Assembly: GCF_016615815.1 (NCBI RefSeq)
Contig: NZ_CP067112.1
Span: 2,170,001 to 2,234,000 of the forward strand
DNA from: Luteimonas sp. MC1572
Lineage (GTDB): Bacteria > Pseudomonadota > Gammaproteobacteria > Xanthomonadales > Xanthomonadaceae
Reading direction: 5' to 3'
DNA length: 64,000 bases
This document shows positions 41,684 to 51,962 of this stretch, in pieces (the stretch's first letter is position 1; each line of letters begins with the position of its first letter). A program made the translations under genes and the position numbers. The notes under the pieces were generated by a model. It was given only the letters and a program-made list of their open reading frames with translations, was not told the DNA's origin and did not search any database.

Positions 41684-41752
41684 CTCGATACCTCTGTTAT
41701 CTAAGTTGGAAAACGTCTGGGGTCAGTTGTCGTGACCGAACGATTGGGTGCC

Positions 41753-42277
41753 TCAAGCCGCCTTTTGCTGGCCAACCGCGCTCGTGGCGCGGGCAACCTG
41801 CGTGGCCGGCTCGGCCAGTACGCGCACCAGCATGGTGGCGGGCTGAACCATGACGCTGAGCAGCATCGACAGTGCCTGGTCGCGGGTCGGCAGTGCAGCC
41901 AGGACGTCCACATGGGACCCCGGGTACATCTGTCCGCCCATCGCCACCAGGCGCGGCTTCAGCTTGTCGTTCGCCTTGGCGAACTCCTTGATCAGGCGTC
42001 CTGCGGCGCCGGGGTCTTCCTGCGAGAAAGCAAACAGCAGCGGACCGGTCAGCTCGTCCTTGACGACGGCGTAATCGGTATCCTCCACCGCACGCGAGAC
42101 CAGAGTGTTCTTGGCTACCTTCAAGAACACGCCTTCCACGCGCGCTTTCTTCCGCATGTTGGTCAATTGCTCGACCGTCAGACCCGCGTACTCCGCGGCA
42201 ACCAGCGAGTGCGCCTTGGAGGCGACCTCGGCCAGTTCGGCAACGACTTCCTTCTTCTGGTTCAGATTGAGAGCCAT
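41753..42277 (-). CDS. rplJ: 50S ribosomal protein L10
   Basis: A protein of 174 residues starting [20 protein letters not shown], with a strong GGAGGAG 4 nt before the ATG. It has [25 protein letters not shown], and its C-terminal Ala/Val-rich helix binds L7/L12 dimers. In E. coli the L10-L12 complex represses rplJL translation through the leader; a 345-nt leader region lies upstream here. The longer upstream frame has no L10 similarity. Confidence 0.98.
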   Translation of the reverse strand: MALNLNQKKEVVAELAEVASKAHSLVAAEYAGLTVEQLTNMRKKARVEGVFLKVAKNTLVSRAVEDTDYAVVKDELTGPLLFAFSQEDPGAAGRLIKEFAKANDKLKPRLVAMGGQMYPGSHVDVLAALPTRDQALSMLLSVMVQPATMLVRVLAEPATQVARATSAVGQQKAA

Positions 42278-42622
42278 TGCACTCCTCCGTACATCGAATT
42301 CCGCCCTGGCGAATCCTCGCCCGGACGGTACTGGGGCGACGCCAGTCCCTTGGCGCCGGGAAGGCCGCAAGCGGCATTCCGGTGGTGGCCGTTTTCCAGC
42401 AGATCGTGAAACATTGATTCTGAGGAGGGTCGGCAACCATCTGCGCAGGCCCGTTCCCGCTCACGCGGTTCGAGGATTAAGCGCCCTGCGCGGGCAACGA
42501 CGGCGATTCCATGCCAGTTCGAGCATCCTTGCCCGTCGTCGTTGCCACGCAGGCCGCGCCTGCGGTCTTTGACGGCTCCGCTTCGGGCCTGAGCCCTTGG
42601 CGATGCCCTCAAAACTTGCTGA
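42278..42622 (-). promoter_or_regulatory. rplA-rplJ intergenic region / rplJ leader
   Basis: A stretch of 345 nt without a supported gene. Its main structure is a perfect 10-bp inverted repeat GGCAACGACG / CGTCGTTGCC (42493-42502 and 42537-42546) with a 34-nt loop, about 215 nt upstream of rplJ. I do not see a convincing promoter hexamer pair. The position corresponds to the L10 autoregulatory leader of other bacteria. Confidence 0.55.
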
Positions 42623-43321
42623 TTACTTGAGCGAGAGCGTCGACGCGTCGACCGCGACGCCCGGGCCCATGGTGGAGCTCACCGAAATCTTCTGCAGGTA
42701 CTGGCCCTTGGCGGTGGCCGGCTTGGCCTTCACCAGGTCGGCCAGCAGCGCCTGCAGGTTTTCCTTCAGGCGGTCCGACTCGAAGTCGGCCTTGCCGATG
42801 GTGCAGTGGATGATGCCGGCCTTGTCGGTGCGGTAACGCACCTGGCCGCCCTTCGCGTTCTTCACGGCTTCGCCCGGGTTCGGGGACACCGTGCCGACCT
42901 TGGGGTTGGGCATCAGGCCACGCGGACCGAGCAGCGTGCCGAGCTTGCCGACAACGCGCATCGCATCCGGGGTGGCGATGACGACGTCATAGCTGAGGTC
43001 GCCGGCCTGCATCTTCTCGGCCAGGTCGTCCATGCCGACCGCGTCGGCACCGGCAGCCAGGGCCTCGTCGGCCTTGGCGCCCGCCGGGGCGAACACCGCC
43101 ACGCGCACGCTCTTGCCGGTACCGCCCGGCAGCACGGTGGAACCGCGCACCTGCTGGTCCGACTTGCGCGCGTCCACGCCGAGGCGGACGGCAACGTCCA
43201 CGGCCTCGACGAACTTGGACTTGCTGTTGTCCTTGACGATCTTCAGGGCTTCATCGATCGGGTAGCTCTTGCCCGGGACGACTGCCGCCTTGGCCGCCTT
43301 CTGTCGCTTGGTCTCTGCCAT
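42623..43321 (-). CDS. rplA: 50S ribosomal protein L1
   Basis: A protein of 232 residues starting [15 protein letters not shown]. It shows [31 protein letters not shown] and [15 protein letters not shown], the rRNA-binding face, and ends with [12 protein letters not shown]1 forms the mobile L1 stalk at the E site and in E. coli represses the rplK-rplA operon. It is 4 nt after rplK. Confidence 0.99.
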   Translation of the reverse strand: MAETKRQKAAKAAVVPGKSYPIDEALKIVKDNSKSKFVEAVDVAVRLGVDARKSDQQVRGSTVLPGGTGKSVRVAVFAPAGAKADEALAAGADAVGMDDLAEKMQAGDLSYDVVIATPDAMRVVGKLGTLLGPRGLMPNPKVGTVSPNPGEAVKNAKGGQVRYRTDKAGIIHCTIGKADFESDRLKENLQALLADLVKAKPATAKGQYLQKISVSSTMGPGVAVDASTLSLK

Positions 43322-43325
43322 GGTC

Positions 43326-43754
43326 TCAGCCCTCCACCGACAAGCCCATCGAACGGGCGGAACCCGTGATGGTGCGTACTGCTGCTTCCAGATCGGCCGC
43401 CGTCAGGTCGGCTTCCTTCGCCTTGGCGATCTCTTCGATCTGCGCGCGGGTCACCTTGCCCACCTTCTCGGTGTTCGGGCGCTTGGAGCCCGTGGTCACG
43501 CCAGCCGCCTTCTTGAGCAGCACGGCAGCCGGGGTGCTCTTGGTGATGAAGGTGAACGTGCGGTCCGAGTACGCGGTGATGATCACGGGAGTCGGGAGAC
43601 CCGGCTCGAGCTTCTGCGTGGCGGCATTGAACGCCTTGCAGAATTCCATGATGTTCAGGCCGCGCTGGCCCAGGGCCGGGCCGACGGGCGGCGACGGATT
43701 CGCCTGGCCTGCCTTGACCTGCAGTTTGATGTAACCGACTACTTTCTTTGCCAT
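43326..43754 (-). CDS. rplK: 50S ribosomal protein L11
   Basis: A protein of 142 residues starting [25 protein letters not shown]. The Pro-rich N-terminal domain and the C-terminal RNA-binding domain ([16 protein letters not shown] end) are typical. L11 is in the GTPase-associated centre with L10 and L12 and is required for RelA activation. A 186-nt gap with a promoter and two hairpins precedes it. Confidence 0.99.
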   Translation of the reverse strand: MAKKVVGYIKLQVKAGQANPSPPVGPALGQRGLNIMEFCKAFNAATQKLEPGLPTPVIITAYSDRTFTFITKSTPAAVLLKKAAGVTTGSKRPNTEKVGKVTRAQIEEIAKAKEADLTAADLEAAVRTITGSARSMGLSVEG

Positions 43755-43843
43755 GTTGCTCTCCGGGTGCGAACGCCGTTCAGGCTCCCCATCGGGCCGG
43801 GAATACGCACGCGTCCCGGCATCGCGTTATCTGGTGCGCGAAA

Positions 43844-43889
43844 GGCCGCCCATCCGGCGGCCAGTGCGTTTGCCCGCCAGTGGCGGGCA
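43844..43889 (-). other. Two leader hairpins upstream of rplK
   Basis: Two perfect repeats lie between the promoter and rplK: TGCCCGCCA / TGGCGGGCA (43871-43879 and 43881-43889) and GGCCGCC / GGCGGCC (43844-43850 and 43856-43862). The second is followed on the minus strand by TTTCGCG. They fall in the predicted rplK 5' UTR and could carry an L1 operator; no match to the L1 rRNA site was established. Confidence 0.55.
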
Positions 43890-43900
43890 GGAAGCCGCAT

Positions 43901-43909
43901 ACTATAGCA
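43901..43909 (-). promoter_or_regulatory. Extended -10 promoter for rplK-rplA (predicted)
   Basis: On the minus strand TGC-TATAGT gives an extended -10 with five of six -10 matches. No -35 match is evident. It lies between the nusG stop (43941) and rplK. Confidence 0.5.
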
Positions 43910-43940
43910 GCTCCCGGGGCTTGCGGCACGCGGCCGGCGA

Positions 43941-44513
43941 TCAGGCCTTTTCGACCTGCCCGAACTCGAGCTCGACCGGGGTGGAGCGTCCGAAAATCAG
44001 CACCGCCACGCGCAGTCGGCTCTTCTCGTAGTTGACTTCCTCGACCACGCCGTTGAAGTCGTTGAAGGGGCCGTCGGTGACGCGGACCATCTGGCCGGCC
44101 TCGAACAACACCTTCGGGCGCGGCTTCTCCACGCCTTCCTGAACGCGGGCGAGGATGGCATCGGCCTCGTCGTCGCGGATCGGCAGCGGGTTGGCGGCGG
44201 TTCCGCCGATGAAGCCCATGACCTTGGGGGTTTCCTTGACCAGGTGCCAGCTTTCGCTGTCGATGCGCGGGATGCCGCCCTCGTCGTGGGTGGCGATCTG
44301 CACGAGCACGTAGCCGGGGAAGAACTTGCGCTCGGAGCGACGCTTCTGGCCGGCGCGCATCTCGATCACTTCCTCGGTCGGCACCATCACGTCGCCGAAC
44401 TTCTCTTCCATCTCAAGGCGGGCAATGCGGTCACGCAGCGCCTGGGCCACCGACTTCTCGAAGCCGGAATAGGCGTGGACCACGTACCAGCGCTTGATGA
44501 GCTCGGTTTCCAT
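43941..44513 (-). CDS. nusG: Transcription termination/antitermination protein NusG
   Basis: A protein of 190 residues starting [22 protein letters not shown]. The NGN domain includes the RNA-polymerase-contact segment [11 protein letters not shown], and the C-terminal KOW domain has [21 protein letters not shown]. NusG suppresses pausing, binds Rho and links to S10 (NusE). It is 20 nt after secE; the longer upstream frame crosses into secE and is not used. Confidence 0.98.
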   Translation of the reverse strand: METELIKRWYVVHAYSGFEKSVAQALRDRIARLEMEEKFGDVMVPTEEVIEMRAGQKRRSERKFFPGYVLVQIATHDEGGIPRIDSESWHLVKETPKVMGFIGGTAANPLPIRDDEADAILARVQEGVEKPRPKVLFEAGQMVRVTDGPFNDFNGVVEEVNYEKSRLRVAVLIFGRSTPVELEFGQVEKA

Positions 44514-44533
44514 ATGACTTAGACAGCCTTTAT

Positions 44534-44917
44534 TCAATTGCCAAGCAGCAGGCGGATGACCCACTGGATGACCAGGTCGAACCCGGCGAGCAGCAGGCTG
44601 ATGATGACCACCACCAGCATGACCACCCACGTCATGCGCATGGCCTCCTGGCGCGTCGGCCAGACCACCTTGCGCAGCTCGAAGCGTGCCTCCGACAGGA
44701 ACTCCCGCAACTGCAGGCCCTTGGCGCTGGTCAGGAACACCACCAGGCCGGCGGCGACGCCAGCAACGACCGCCAGCACGCGCAGCGGGGTGGGCCACTG
44801 CCCGTCAAACCAGTAGAACGCCACCAGCCCGGCAACGACCAGAAGCCCGGCAATGACGTACTTGGCCACATCGCCAGCCGAAGACTGGTTCCGCGAATGA
44901 TCGACCCTGCTGTTCAA
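44534..44917 (-). CDS. secE: Preprotein translocase subunit SecE
   Basis: A protein of 127 residues with three hydrophobic segments, the three-helix SecE form. The conserved core is [27 protein letters not shown] followed by the final membrane helix. The only sensible start is a TTG at 44917, which aligns the N-terminus ([16 protein letters not shown]) with other xanthomonad SecE proteins; GAGGG is 10 nt upstream. The region upstream of the TTG is unrelated and runs into tRNA-Trp. SecE clamps SecY. Confidence 0.93.
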   Translation of the reverse strand: MNSRVDHSRNQSSAGDVAKYVIAGLLVVAGLVAFYWFDGQWPTPLRVLAVVAGVAAGLVVFLTSAKGLQLREFLSEARFELRKVVWPTRQEAMRMTWVVMLVVVIISLLLAGFDLVIQWVIRLLLGN

Positions 44918-44941
44918 GTCGTTACTGCCCTCGTTGCGGCA

Positions 44942-45017
<76 letters not shown>

Positions 45018-45081
45018 GTAAATCGTAAAAATCGGACTTCCTTAGACGCCAACGGCGAGCCGTCACCGACTCGCCCCGGCA

Positions 45082-45113
45082 CGTATCACGGCGGCCAAGG
45101 CCGCCGGGATACG
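45082..45113 (-). terminator. Hairpin after the second tuf gene
   Basis: Arms CGTATC-CGGCGGCC and GGCCGCCG-GATACG form a stem almost identical to that after the other tuf copy; the loop differs (AA rather than GCAA). It lies 6 nt past the tuf stop. No T-run follows, so it may be a weak terminator or an RNA-end stabiliser. Confidence 0.5.
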
Positions 45114-45118
45114 ACTGC

Positions 45119-46309
<1,191 letters not shown>

Positions 46310-46369
46310 GATTGCGTATCTCGCTGAACTGTTGGATGGAGTGCCGCGCGGTGGCCGCGGCCTTGAACA

Positions 46370-46445
46370 TGGTGCTCACGAATGGAATCGAACCATCGAC
46401 CTCCTCCTTACCAAGGAGGTGCTCTACCGACTGAGCTACGTGAGC
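46370..46445 (-). tRNA. tRNA-Thr (anticodon GGT)
   Basis: On the minus strand a 76-nt cloverleaf: acceptor GCTCACG / CGTGAGC, discriminator A, encoded CCA. The anticodon arm is CTCCTTGGTAAGGAG with anticodon GGT, and the T-arm carries GGTTCGATTCC. It is the third of three tRNAs leading into tuf. Confidence 0.97.
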
Positions 46446-46489
46446 GTAAATTGTGTCCTGGCGCCTGGATTGCAATGGCAGGCCCGCGG

Positions 46490-46563
46490 TGGAGCGGGAG
46501 ACGGGAATCGAACCCGCACCATCAGCTTGGAAGGCTGAGGTTCTACCGTTGAACTACTCCCGC
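46490..46563 (-). tRNA. tRNA-Gly (anticodon TCC)
   Basis: On the minus strand a 74-nt cloverleaf: acceptor GCGGGAG / CTCCCGC, discriminator T, encoded CCA. The anticodon arm CAGCCTTCCAAGCTG has anticodon TCC. It lies between tRNA-Tyr and tRNA-Thr. Confidence 0.97.
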
Positions 46564-46578
46564 GCCGGGAACCGCACT

Positions 46579-46664
46579 TGGTGGAGGGAGGTGGATTCGA
46601 ACCACCGAAGGCGTAAGCCAGCAGATTTACAGTCTGCCCCCGTTGGCCGCTTGGGTATCCCTCC
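46579..46664 (-). tRNA. tRNA-Tyr (anticodon GTA)
   Basis: On the minus strand an 86-nt class II tRNA with acceptor GGAGGGA / TCCCTCC, discriminator A, encoded CCA and a long variable arm. The anticodon loop CTGTAAA has anticodon GTA. It is the first gene of the tRNA-tuf transcription unit. Confidence 0.97.
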
Positions 46665-46696
46665 GGCAAGTAATGAACCGGTGAAAACAGCCCGCG

Positions 46697-46725
46697 ATTT
46701 TGACGCCCCCCAATCCTGCTGTCAA
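46697..46725 (-). promoter_or_regulatory. Promoter of the tRNA-Tyr/Gly/Thr-tuf unit (predicted)
   Basis: On the minus strand a perfect TTGACA (46725 down to 46720), a 17-nt spacer and CAAAAT (46702 down to 46697). The predicted start near 46690 is about 25 nt before the 5' end of tRNA-Tyr. The GC-rich stretch just after the -10 (CGCGGGC) resembles a stringent discriminator. Confidence 0.7.
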
Positions 46726-46777
46726 CGCCTGCGCGTGTTTTTCCCGAAAGAAGAACACGCCGGCCCGCCGTCCGCGG

Positions 46778-47869
46778 TCAGACGTTGAATCGGAAATGCA
46801 GCACGTCGCCCTCGCGGACCCGGTATTCCTTGCCTTCCAGGCGCAGGCGGCCGGCCTCGCGGGCCCCGGCCTCGCCCTTGTACTTGATGAAGTCGTCGTA
46901 GCCGATGGTCTCGGCGCGGATGAAGCCCTTCTCGAAGTCGGTGTGGATCACCGCGGCGGCCTGCGGGGCGGTCGAGCCACCCTTGACCGTCCATGCGCGG
47001 ACTTCCTTGACCCCCGCCGTGAAATAGGTCTGCAGGCCCAGCAAGGTGTAGGCCGCGCGGATGACACGGTTCAGGCCAGGCTCTTCGAGCCCGAGGTCGG
47101 TCAGGAACGCGTCGCGGTCCTCGTCCTCGAGCTGCGACAGCTCCTCCTCGATCGCCGCCGAGACCGGAACCACCTCGGCGCCCTCGCCGGCCGCGCGCGC
47201 GCGGACCGCATCCAGGTGGGGGTTGTCGGTGAAGCCGTCCTCGAGCACGTTGGCCACGTACATCACCGGCTTGAGCGTCAGCAGGAACAGGTCGCGGATG
47301 GCGACGTGATCGTCCTCGGTCAGCGCCAGTGCGCGCGCCGGCTTGCCGCTGTCGAGCGCCTCGCGCACCCGGGCCAGCACTTCCACGCGCACCTTGGCGT
47401 CCTTGTCACCGGTCTTCGCCGAGCGCTCGGCGCGCTGCAGGGCCTTTTCGACCGATTCCAGATCGGCCAGCGCCAGCTCGGTATCGATGGTCTCGATGTC
47501 GGCGATCGGGTCGACCTTGTTGTTGACGTGGATCACGTCCGGGTTCTCGAAGCAGCGCACCACGTGGCAGATCGCGTCGACCTCACGGATATGCGCCAGG
47601 AACTTGTTGCCCAGGCCCTCACCGCTGGCCGCGCCAGCCACCAGGCCCGCGATGTCGACGAACTCGACCGCGGTCGGGATGCACTTCTGCGGCTTGACGA
47701 TCTCCGACAGCGCATTCAGGCGCGGATCCGGCACCGGCACCACGCCGACGTTGGGCTCGATGGTGCAAAACGGAAAATTGGCCGCGGCGATGCCCGCCTT
47801 GGTGAGCGCGTTGAACAGGGTCGACTTGCCGACGTTGGGCAGGCCGACGATGCCGCATTTGATGCCCAT
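46778..47869 (-). CDS. ychF: Redox-regulated ATPase YchF/OLA1
   Basis: A protein of 363 residues starting [22 protein letters not shown]. It has the Obg-like G1 motif, FVDIAGLV and the non-canonical G4 region that gives YchF its ATP preference, followed by a TGS domain near the C-terminus ([29 protein letters not shown]). The start at 47869 removes a non-conserved 12-residue extension. It is downstream of pth by 96 nt, the usual pairing. YchF binds ribosomes and is linked to stress responses. Confidence 0.96.
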   Translation of the reverse strand: MGIKCGIVGLPNVGKSTLFNALTKAGIAAANFPFCTIEPNVGVVPVPDPRLNALSEIVKPQKCIPTAVEFVDIAGLVAGAASGEGLGNKFLAHIREVDAICHVVRCFENPDVIHVNNKVDPIADIETIDTELALADLESVEKALQRAERSAKTGDKDAKVRVEVLARVREALDSGKPARALALTEDDHVAIRDLFLLTLKPVMYVANVLEDGFTDNPHLDAVRARAAGEGAEVVPVSAAIEEELSQLEDEDRDAFLTDLGLEEPGLNRVIRAAYTLLGLQTYFTAGVKEVRAWTVKGGSTAPQAAAVIHTDFEKGFIRAETIGYDDFIKYKGEAGAREAGRLRLEGKEYRVREGDVLHFRFNV

Positions 47870-47965
47870 GGATCCGGGACTCGTGAAACGGGAGGCGGGA
47901 GCCACCGGCCGTTGCGGCTGGAGGCTCCCGCATCGCGTCTCGGCAATGCGTGATGTGGTCGGCCG

Positions 47966-48562
47966 TCAGCCGTCCGCGCCTGCCGGCGCCGCCGTGTGCA
48001 GCCGCTTCATCGCCTCGTTGACGTCGCCGGCGACCGCCAGCGGCAGCACGTCGATCGCGTCATCGATGGCGCGTCCGATGAGGATGTCGTCCGCCCCCGT
48101 GGCGCGGCCCAGCACCCAGCCGGTCACGCGGTCCTTGTGGCCGGGATGGCCGATGCCGATGCGCAGGCGGTGGAACCGGCCATGCCCGAGCAGGCGCATG
48201 GTGTCACGCAGGCCGTTCTGGCCGCCGTGGCCACCATCGAACTTCAGGCGCGCGGTGCCCGGCGGCAGGTCGAGCTCGTCGTGGGCAAGCAGCGCCTGCT
48301 CCGGCTCGATCTTCCAGAACTGCAGCGCGGCCAGCACCGACTTGCCGCTCAGGTTCATGAAGGTGGCCGGTTTCAGCAACCACACGTCGCGACCACCGAC
48401 CTGCACCCTGGCGGTCTCGCCAAAGAGCTTGCCGTCGACCTTGAAGCGCGCGCCGCCCCGCTCCGCAAGGGCGTCGACAAAGCGGAACCCGGCGTTGTGC
48501 CTGTCCCGCGCGTGGTCGGGGCCGGGATTACCCAGCCCGACGATGAGTCGAAGCCCGTCCAT
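47966..48562 (-). CDS. pth: Peptidyl-tRNA hydrolase
   Basis: A protein of 198 residues starting [25 protein letters not shown]. The catalytic His is in RHNAGF, with Asn in FMNLSG and Asp in HDELDLPPG, and [11 protein letters not shown] contacts the tRNA. Pth recycles peptidyl-tRNAs that drop off the ribosome. It is 51 nt after rplY and 96 nt before ychF. Confidence 0.97.
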   Translation of the reverse strand: MDGLRLIVGLGNPGPDHARDRHNAGFRFVDALAERGGARFKVDGKLFGETARVQVGGRDVWLLKPATFMNLSGKSVLAALQFWKIEPEQALLAHDELDLPPGTARLKFDGGHGGQNGLRDTMRLLGHGRFHRLRIGIGHPGHKDRVTGWVLGRATGADDILIGRAIDDAIDVLPLAVAGDVNEAMKRLHTAAPAGADG

Positions 48563-48613
48563 CGCGGCGCTGCCCACCGGCGCATCCGCTGGGGATGCAC
48601 CGGTGGAACGCGG

Positions 48614-49264
48614 TCAGCCTTCCTTGCCCGGCTGTTCCTGCTTGGCGGCAGGCACTTCGGCGCCGGCCTCGACGTCGGCTTCCACTTCCTCGCGGACATG
48701 GCGCGCGACGGCCACGGCCGGGTTGTGGCCTTCGTCGATCTTCTGCGCGGGCGTGACGCCCTCGGGGAACACGACGTCCGACAGGTGCACGGTGTCGCCG
48801 ACCTGCATGTTGGCCAGGTCGACCTCGATGAACTCCGGCAGCTTGCCCGGCAGGCAGCTGACTTCGATCTCGTTGAGCTCCTGGGTGAGCACGACGCCCG
48901 CGGTCTTGCCGGCCACCGAAGTGTCGGCGTTGACCAGGTGCAGCGGAACGTTGAAGCGGATCGCCTCGTTCTCGTTCACGCGCTGGAAGTCGATGTGCAT
49001 GATCTGCTGCTTGAACGGGTGGCGCTGCATGTCACGCAGCAGCACGCGCTCGATCTTGCCGTCGACGTCGAGGTCGAGGATCGACGAGTAGAACCACTCG
49101 TGCTGGCTGGCAACCCAGGTCTTTTCCTGCTCGAGCTGGATGCTCATGGGAGCGGCGTCGCCACCGTAGATGATGGCCGGCAGGCTGCCCGCGCGACGCA
49201 GGCGGCGGCTCGCACCCTTCCCCTCGTCCTTGCGGCCGACTGCCGAAATCTTGTGCTGTGTCAT
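48614..49264 (-). CDS. rplY: 50S ribosomal protein L25 (Ctc form)
   Basis: A protein of 216 residues. The N-terminal L25 5S-rRNA-binding domain ([21 protein letters not shown]) is followed by the longer CTC C-terminal beta domain, ending in an acidic, Ala/Glu-rich tail. E. coli L25 has only the first domain; the two-domain form is the TL5/Ctc type associated with general stress. It lies between prs and pth on the same strand. Confidence 0.95.
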   Translation of the reverse strand: MTQHKISAVGRKDEGKGASRRLRRAGSLPAIIYGGDAAPMSIQLEQEKTWVASQHEWFYSSILDLDVDGKIERVLLRDMQRHPFKQQIMHIDFQRVNENEAIRFNVPLHLVNADTSVAGKTAGVVLTQELNEIEVSCLPGKLPEFIEVDLANMQVGDTVHLSDVVFPEGVTPAQKIDEGHNPAVAVARHVREEVEADVEAGAEVPAAKQEQPGKEG

Positions 49265-49373
49265 TGGATGTACTCGTTTGCTTGGTTGGCCCGCCTCGCG
49301 GCGGAAATGTTGACTCCCCCGCGACCAGGGGAGCCGGTTGGAACACGACCGGGACCGGGGCGGCAGCGCCGCC

Positions 49374-50336
49374 TCAGTCCACGTAGAGGGAACTCACCGA
49401 CTCGCCGAAGGCGATGCGGCGGATGGTTTCTGCCAGCAGCTCGGCCACGCTGAGCTGGCGGATGCGGCCGCAGGCGCGGGCGGCATCGGAAAGCGGAATG
49501 GTATCAGTGACCACCAGCTCGTCGAGCTGGGAGCGGTTCAGGTTGTCGATCGCCGCGCCCGAGAGCACCGGATGCGTGCAGTAGGCGACCACCTTGGTGG
49601 CGCCCTGTGCCTTCAGCGCAGCGGCGGCGGCGCACAGCGTGCCAGCGGTGTCGACGATGTCGTCCACCAGCACGCAGGTCTTGCCCTGCACGTCGCCGAT
49701 GATGTTCATCACCGTGGCGACGTTGGCCTTCGGGCGGCGCTTGTCGATGATCGCGAGATCCGCGTCATCCAGGCGCTTGGCCAGCGCGCGGGCGCGCACC
49801 ACGCCGCCGACATCGGGGCTGACCACGACCATGTTGTCGGTGCCGTGCGCGCGCCAGATATCGGCCAGCAGCAGCGGCGAGGCGTAGACGTTGTCGACCG
49901 GGATGTCGAAGAAGCCCTGGATCTGGTCGGCGTGCAGGTCGATCGTGAGCAGGCCGTCGGCACCGGCCACGGTGAACATCTTGGCGGCGAGCTTGGCGGT
50001 GATCGGCACCCGCGACGAGCGCATGCGGCGGTCCTGGCGGGCGTATCCGAAATACGGCACCACCGCGGTGATGCTGGCGGTGGAGGCGCGCTTGAGCGCG
50101 TCGATCAGCGCCATCAGCTCCATGAAATGCTCGGCGGTCGGGGCGCAGGTGGACTGCACCACGAACACGTCCTGGCGGCGCACGTTTTCCTCGATCTCGA
50201 CCTGCACTTCGCCATCGGAGAAGGTCGACACCAGGGCTTTGCCGGGGCGCACGCCGAGCTCGCGACACACGGCCTGGGCGAGCGGGCGGTTGGCATTGCC
50301 GGAGAAGATCAGCAGGTTGCCATCTTCCTTTTTCAC
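49374..50336 (-). CDS. prs: Ribose-phosphate pyrophosphokinase (PRPP synthetase)
   Basis: A protein of 320 residues. A GTG at 50336 gives the expected start ([23 protein letters not shown]). [15 protein letters not shown], the His-containing [13 protein letters not shown], the metal site [12 protein letters not shown] and the PRPP loop [13 protein letters not shown] are all intact. It makes PRPP from ribose 5-phosphate and ATP for nucleotide, His and Trp synthesis. It lies 37 nt after the tRNA-Gln 3' end in the lolB-ispE-tRNA-prs run. Confidence 0.96.
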   Translation of the reverse strand: MKKEDGNLLIFSGNANRPLAQAVCRELGVRPGKALVSTFSDGEVQVEIEENVRRQDVFVVQSTCAPTAEHFMELMALIDALKRASTASITAVVPYFGYARQDRRMRSSRVPITAKLAAKMFTVAGADGLLTIDLHADQIQGFFDIPVDNVYASPLLLADIWRAHGTDNMVVVSPDVGGVVRARALAKRLDDADLAIIDKRRPKANVATVMNIIGDVQGKTCVLVDDIVDTAGTLCAAAAALKAQGATKVVAYCTHPVLSGAAIDNLNRSQLDELVVTDTIPLSDAARACGRIRQLSVAELLAETIRRIAFGESVSSLYVD

Positions 50337-50373
50337 GGGACGTCTCCGCTGCACGCTGGTTTCGAGTGGGAAA

Positions 50374-50450
50374 TGGCAGGGGCGGTAGGATTCGAACCTA
50401 CGAATGCCAGGATCAAAACCTGGTGCCTTGGGCCTCTTGGCGACGCCCCT
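50374..50450 (-). tRNA. tRNA-Gln (anticodon TTG)
   Basis: On the minus strand a 77-nt cloverleaf: acceptor AGGGGCG / CGCCCCT, discriminator G, encoded CCA. The anticodon stem CCAGG / CCTGG encloses loop TTTTGAT with anticodon TTG (50414-50416). The T-arm is GTAGGTTCGAATCCTAC. Its 5' half is also the end of the ispE reading frame, and TGA at 50413-50415 stops ispE inside the anticodon loop. Confidence 0.97.
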
Positions 50451-51315
50451 GCAGAGGCCACGCCGCAAGTGCATCCAGCAGCGGCGACCGCGCGGCACCG
50501 GGCACCACCCAGGCCACGAGGCCTGGCGGCAATCCGGCGAGCGCAGCCTCGGCGAGCGCGCGGTCTGCGAACTCGACGAAACAGCCGCTACCCGTCCCGG
50601 TAAGCCGTGGCGTGCCGACGCGCGAAAGTACCTGGAATACAGCCTCCACGGCCGGTTCGAGGCGACGCAGCACCGGCTCGAACGCATTGCCGAGCGGAAC
50701 ACTTGAAGCGAAGTCCGCTATTGTCGCGGCGGCGGCATCCCTCGTCAATTCAGGGGCCTGGAACAGCGCGGCGGTCGCCGCGTGCACGCCGGGGTCGACC
50801 AGCAGGTACCAGGCCGGCGGCAGCGCCACCGGCGCCAGGCGCTCGCCGACGCCCTCGGCCCAGGCGTTCTCGCCATGCACGAACACCGGAACGTCGGCGC
50901 CGAGGCCGACTCCGAGCGCCGCCAGCGCGTCCCGGCCCAGGTGAAGCCCCCAGAGCGCGTCCAGGGCCACCAGCACGGTCGCCGCGTCGGATGACCCGCC
51001 GCCGAAACCTCCGCCGGCGGGAATGCGTTTTTCGACGCGGATATCGGCACCAAGTGCACATTTAGCTGCTTTTTGCAGAACTTCCGCCGCGCGGAGGCTC
51101 AGGTCCGCGGATTCCGGGACGGCCCCAAGATCCGTCCCGCAGCGCACGATCCGGCCGTCGGCGCGCGGCCGCAGATGCACGGTGTCGCCCCAGTCCAGCA
51201 GCCGGAACACGGTCTGCAGGTTGTGGTAACCGTCGGCGCGGCGGCCGGTGATGCGCAGGAACAGGTTGAGCTTGGCCGGTGCCGGCCAGGCCGACCAGTC
51301 CCCAATGACCGTCAT
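50413..51315 (-). CDS. ispE: 4-diphosphocytidyl-2-C-methyl-D-erythritol kinase
   Basis: A GHMP kinase of 300 residues in the MEP isoprenoid pathway. [23 protein letters not shown] carries the substrate-binding Lys, and [17 protein letters not shown] is the ATP-binding glycine loop with the catalytic Asp following; [10 protein letters not shown] is the third motif. ATG at 51315 overlaps the lolB stop (ATGA); a GTG six codons upstream is possible. The last 12 codons and the stop lie within tRNA-Gln, adding an unusual [14 protein letters not shown] tail. Confidence 0.95.
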   Translation of the reverse strand: MTVIGDWSAWPAPAKLNLFLRITGRRADGYHNLQTVFRLLDWGDTVHLRPRADGRIVRCGTDLGAVPESADLSLRAAEVLQKAAKCALGADIRVEKRIPAGGGFGGGSSDAATVLVALDALWGLHLGRDALAALGVGLGADVPVFVHGENAWAEGVGERLAPVALPPAWYLLVDPGVHAATAALFQAPELTRDAAAATIADFASSVPLGNAFEPVLRRLEPAVEAVFQVLSRVGTPRLTGTGSGCFVEFADRALAEAALAGLPPGLVAWVVPGAARSPLLDALAAWPLQGRRQEAQGTRF

Positions 51316-51962
51316 GGCGACATCCCGCCCCACTGGTCGACAACCAGGCGCACGTCGGCTCCGCCGCGGCGCGCTTCGATGCGCCGCGGCAGCGGCGGCG
51401 TGGCCGCATCGCCCGCGTGCCAGGCGCGGAAATCGATGACCCAGCCGTCCTGCTCCAGCCGCGCCGGCAGCAGGTCGCCGCCGAACGCGAGCGTCGCGGG
51501 CCCGTGGCGGCCCTCATCGGCGCGCGCCCCCCGCAGCCAGGCGCCCAGGGCGGCCATCGGCACTTCCAGCCCGGTGGCCTCGTACAGCAGCGCGCCGCCG
51601 TCCGGCCCTTCACGGGTCCCTCCTTCAAGCCCTTCCAGGCGCGCGCCGGCATCATCCGCGGAGAGCCGCCAGCCCTGTCGGGTCACGGGCGCGGACAGCT
51701 CGACGCGATAGCCGGCTCCATCCTGGCGCCAGTCGATACGGCCACTGCCGCCCTTGCCGTCACGGGTGATGGCCGCGCGCCCCGTCAGGGTCCACGCCGG
51801 CAGCGCGGCCAGCTGCGCCTCGCGCGCCACCTGGGCATCCATGGCCGCCGCCACGGCAGCAGGCGCCAGCACGGGCAACGGCGGGGATGCAGGCCCGCGG
51901 GTCGCGCACGCGGCCAGCACGGCCGCGGCGGCAAGCGCCAGCAGGACCCTCGCCGGCCTCAT
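51312..51962 (-). CDS. lolB: Outer-membrane lipoprotein LolB
   Basis: A protein of 216 residues with a signal peptide ending in lipobox LAAC (Cys19). After a Pro/Ala-rich linker the LolB beta-barrel fold appears: [37 protein letters not shown] and the late [10 protein letters not shown]. LolB receives lipoproteins from LolA and inserts them into the outer membrane. It overlaps the TPR gene by 4 nt upstream and ispE by 4 nt downstream, so the three are likely one mRNA. Confidence 0.92.
   Translation of the reverse strand: MRPARVLLALAAAAVLAACATRGPASPPLPVLAPAAVAAAMDAQVAREAQLAALPAWTLTGRAAITRDGKGGSGRIDWRQDGAGYRVELSAPVTRQGWRLSADDAGARLEGLEGGTREGPDGGALLYEATGLEVPMAALGAWLRGARADEGRHGPATLAFGGDLLPARLEQDGWVIDFRAWHAGDAATPPLPRRIEARRGGADVRLVVDQWGGMSP

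Noticed and set aside
46733..46760. Hairpin GCGTGTT / AACACGC near the ychF end as a terminator
   Set aside because: The loop is large, the T-run is within the stem rather than after it on the minus strand, and it lies next to the tRNA promoter; not strong enough to call.
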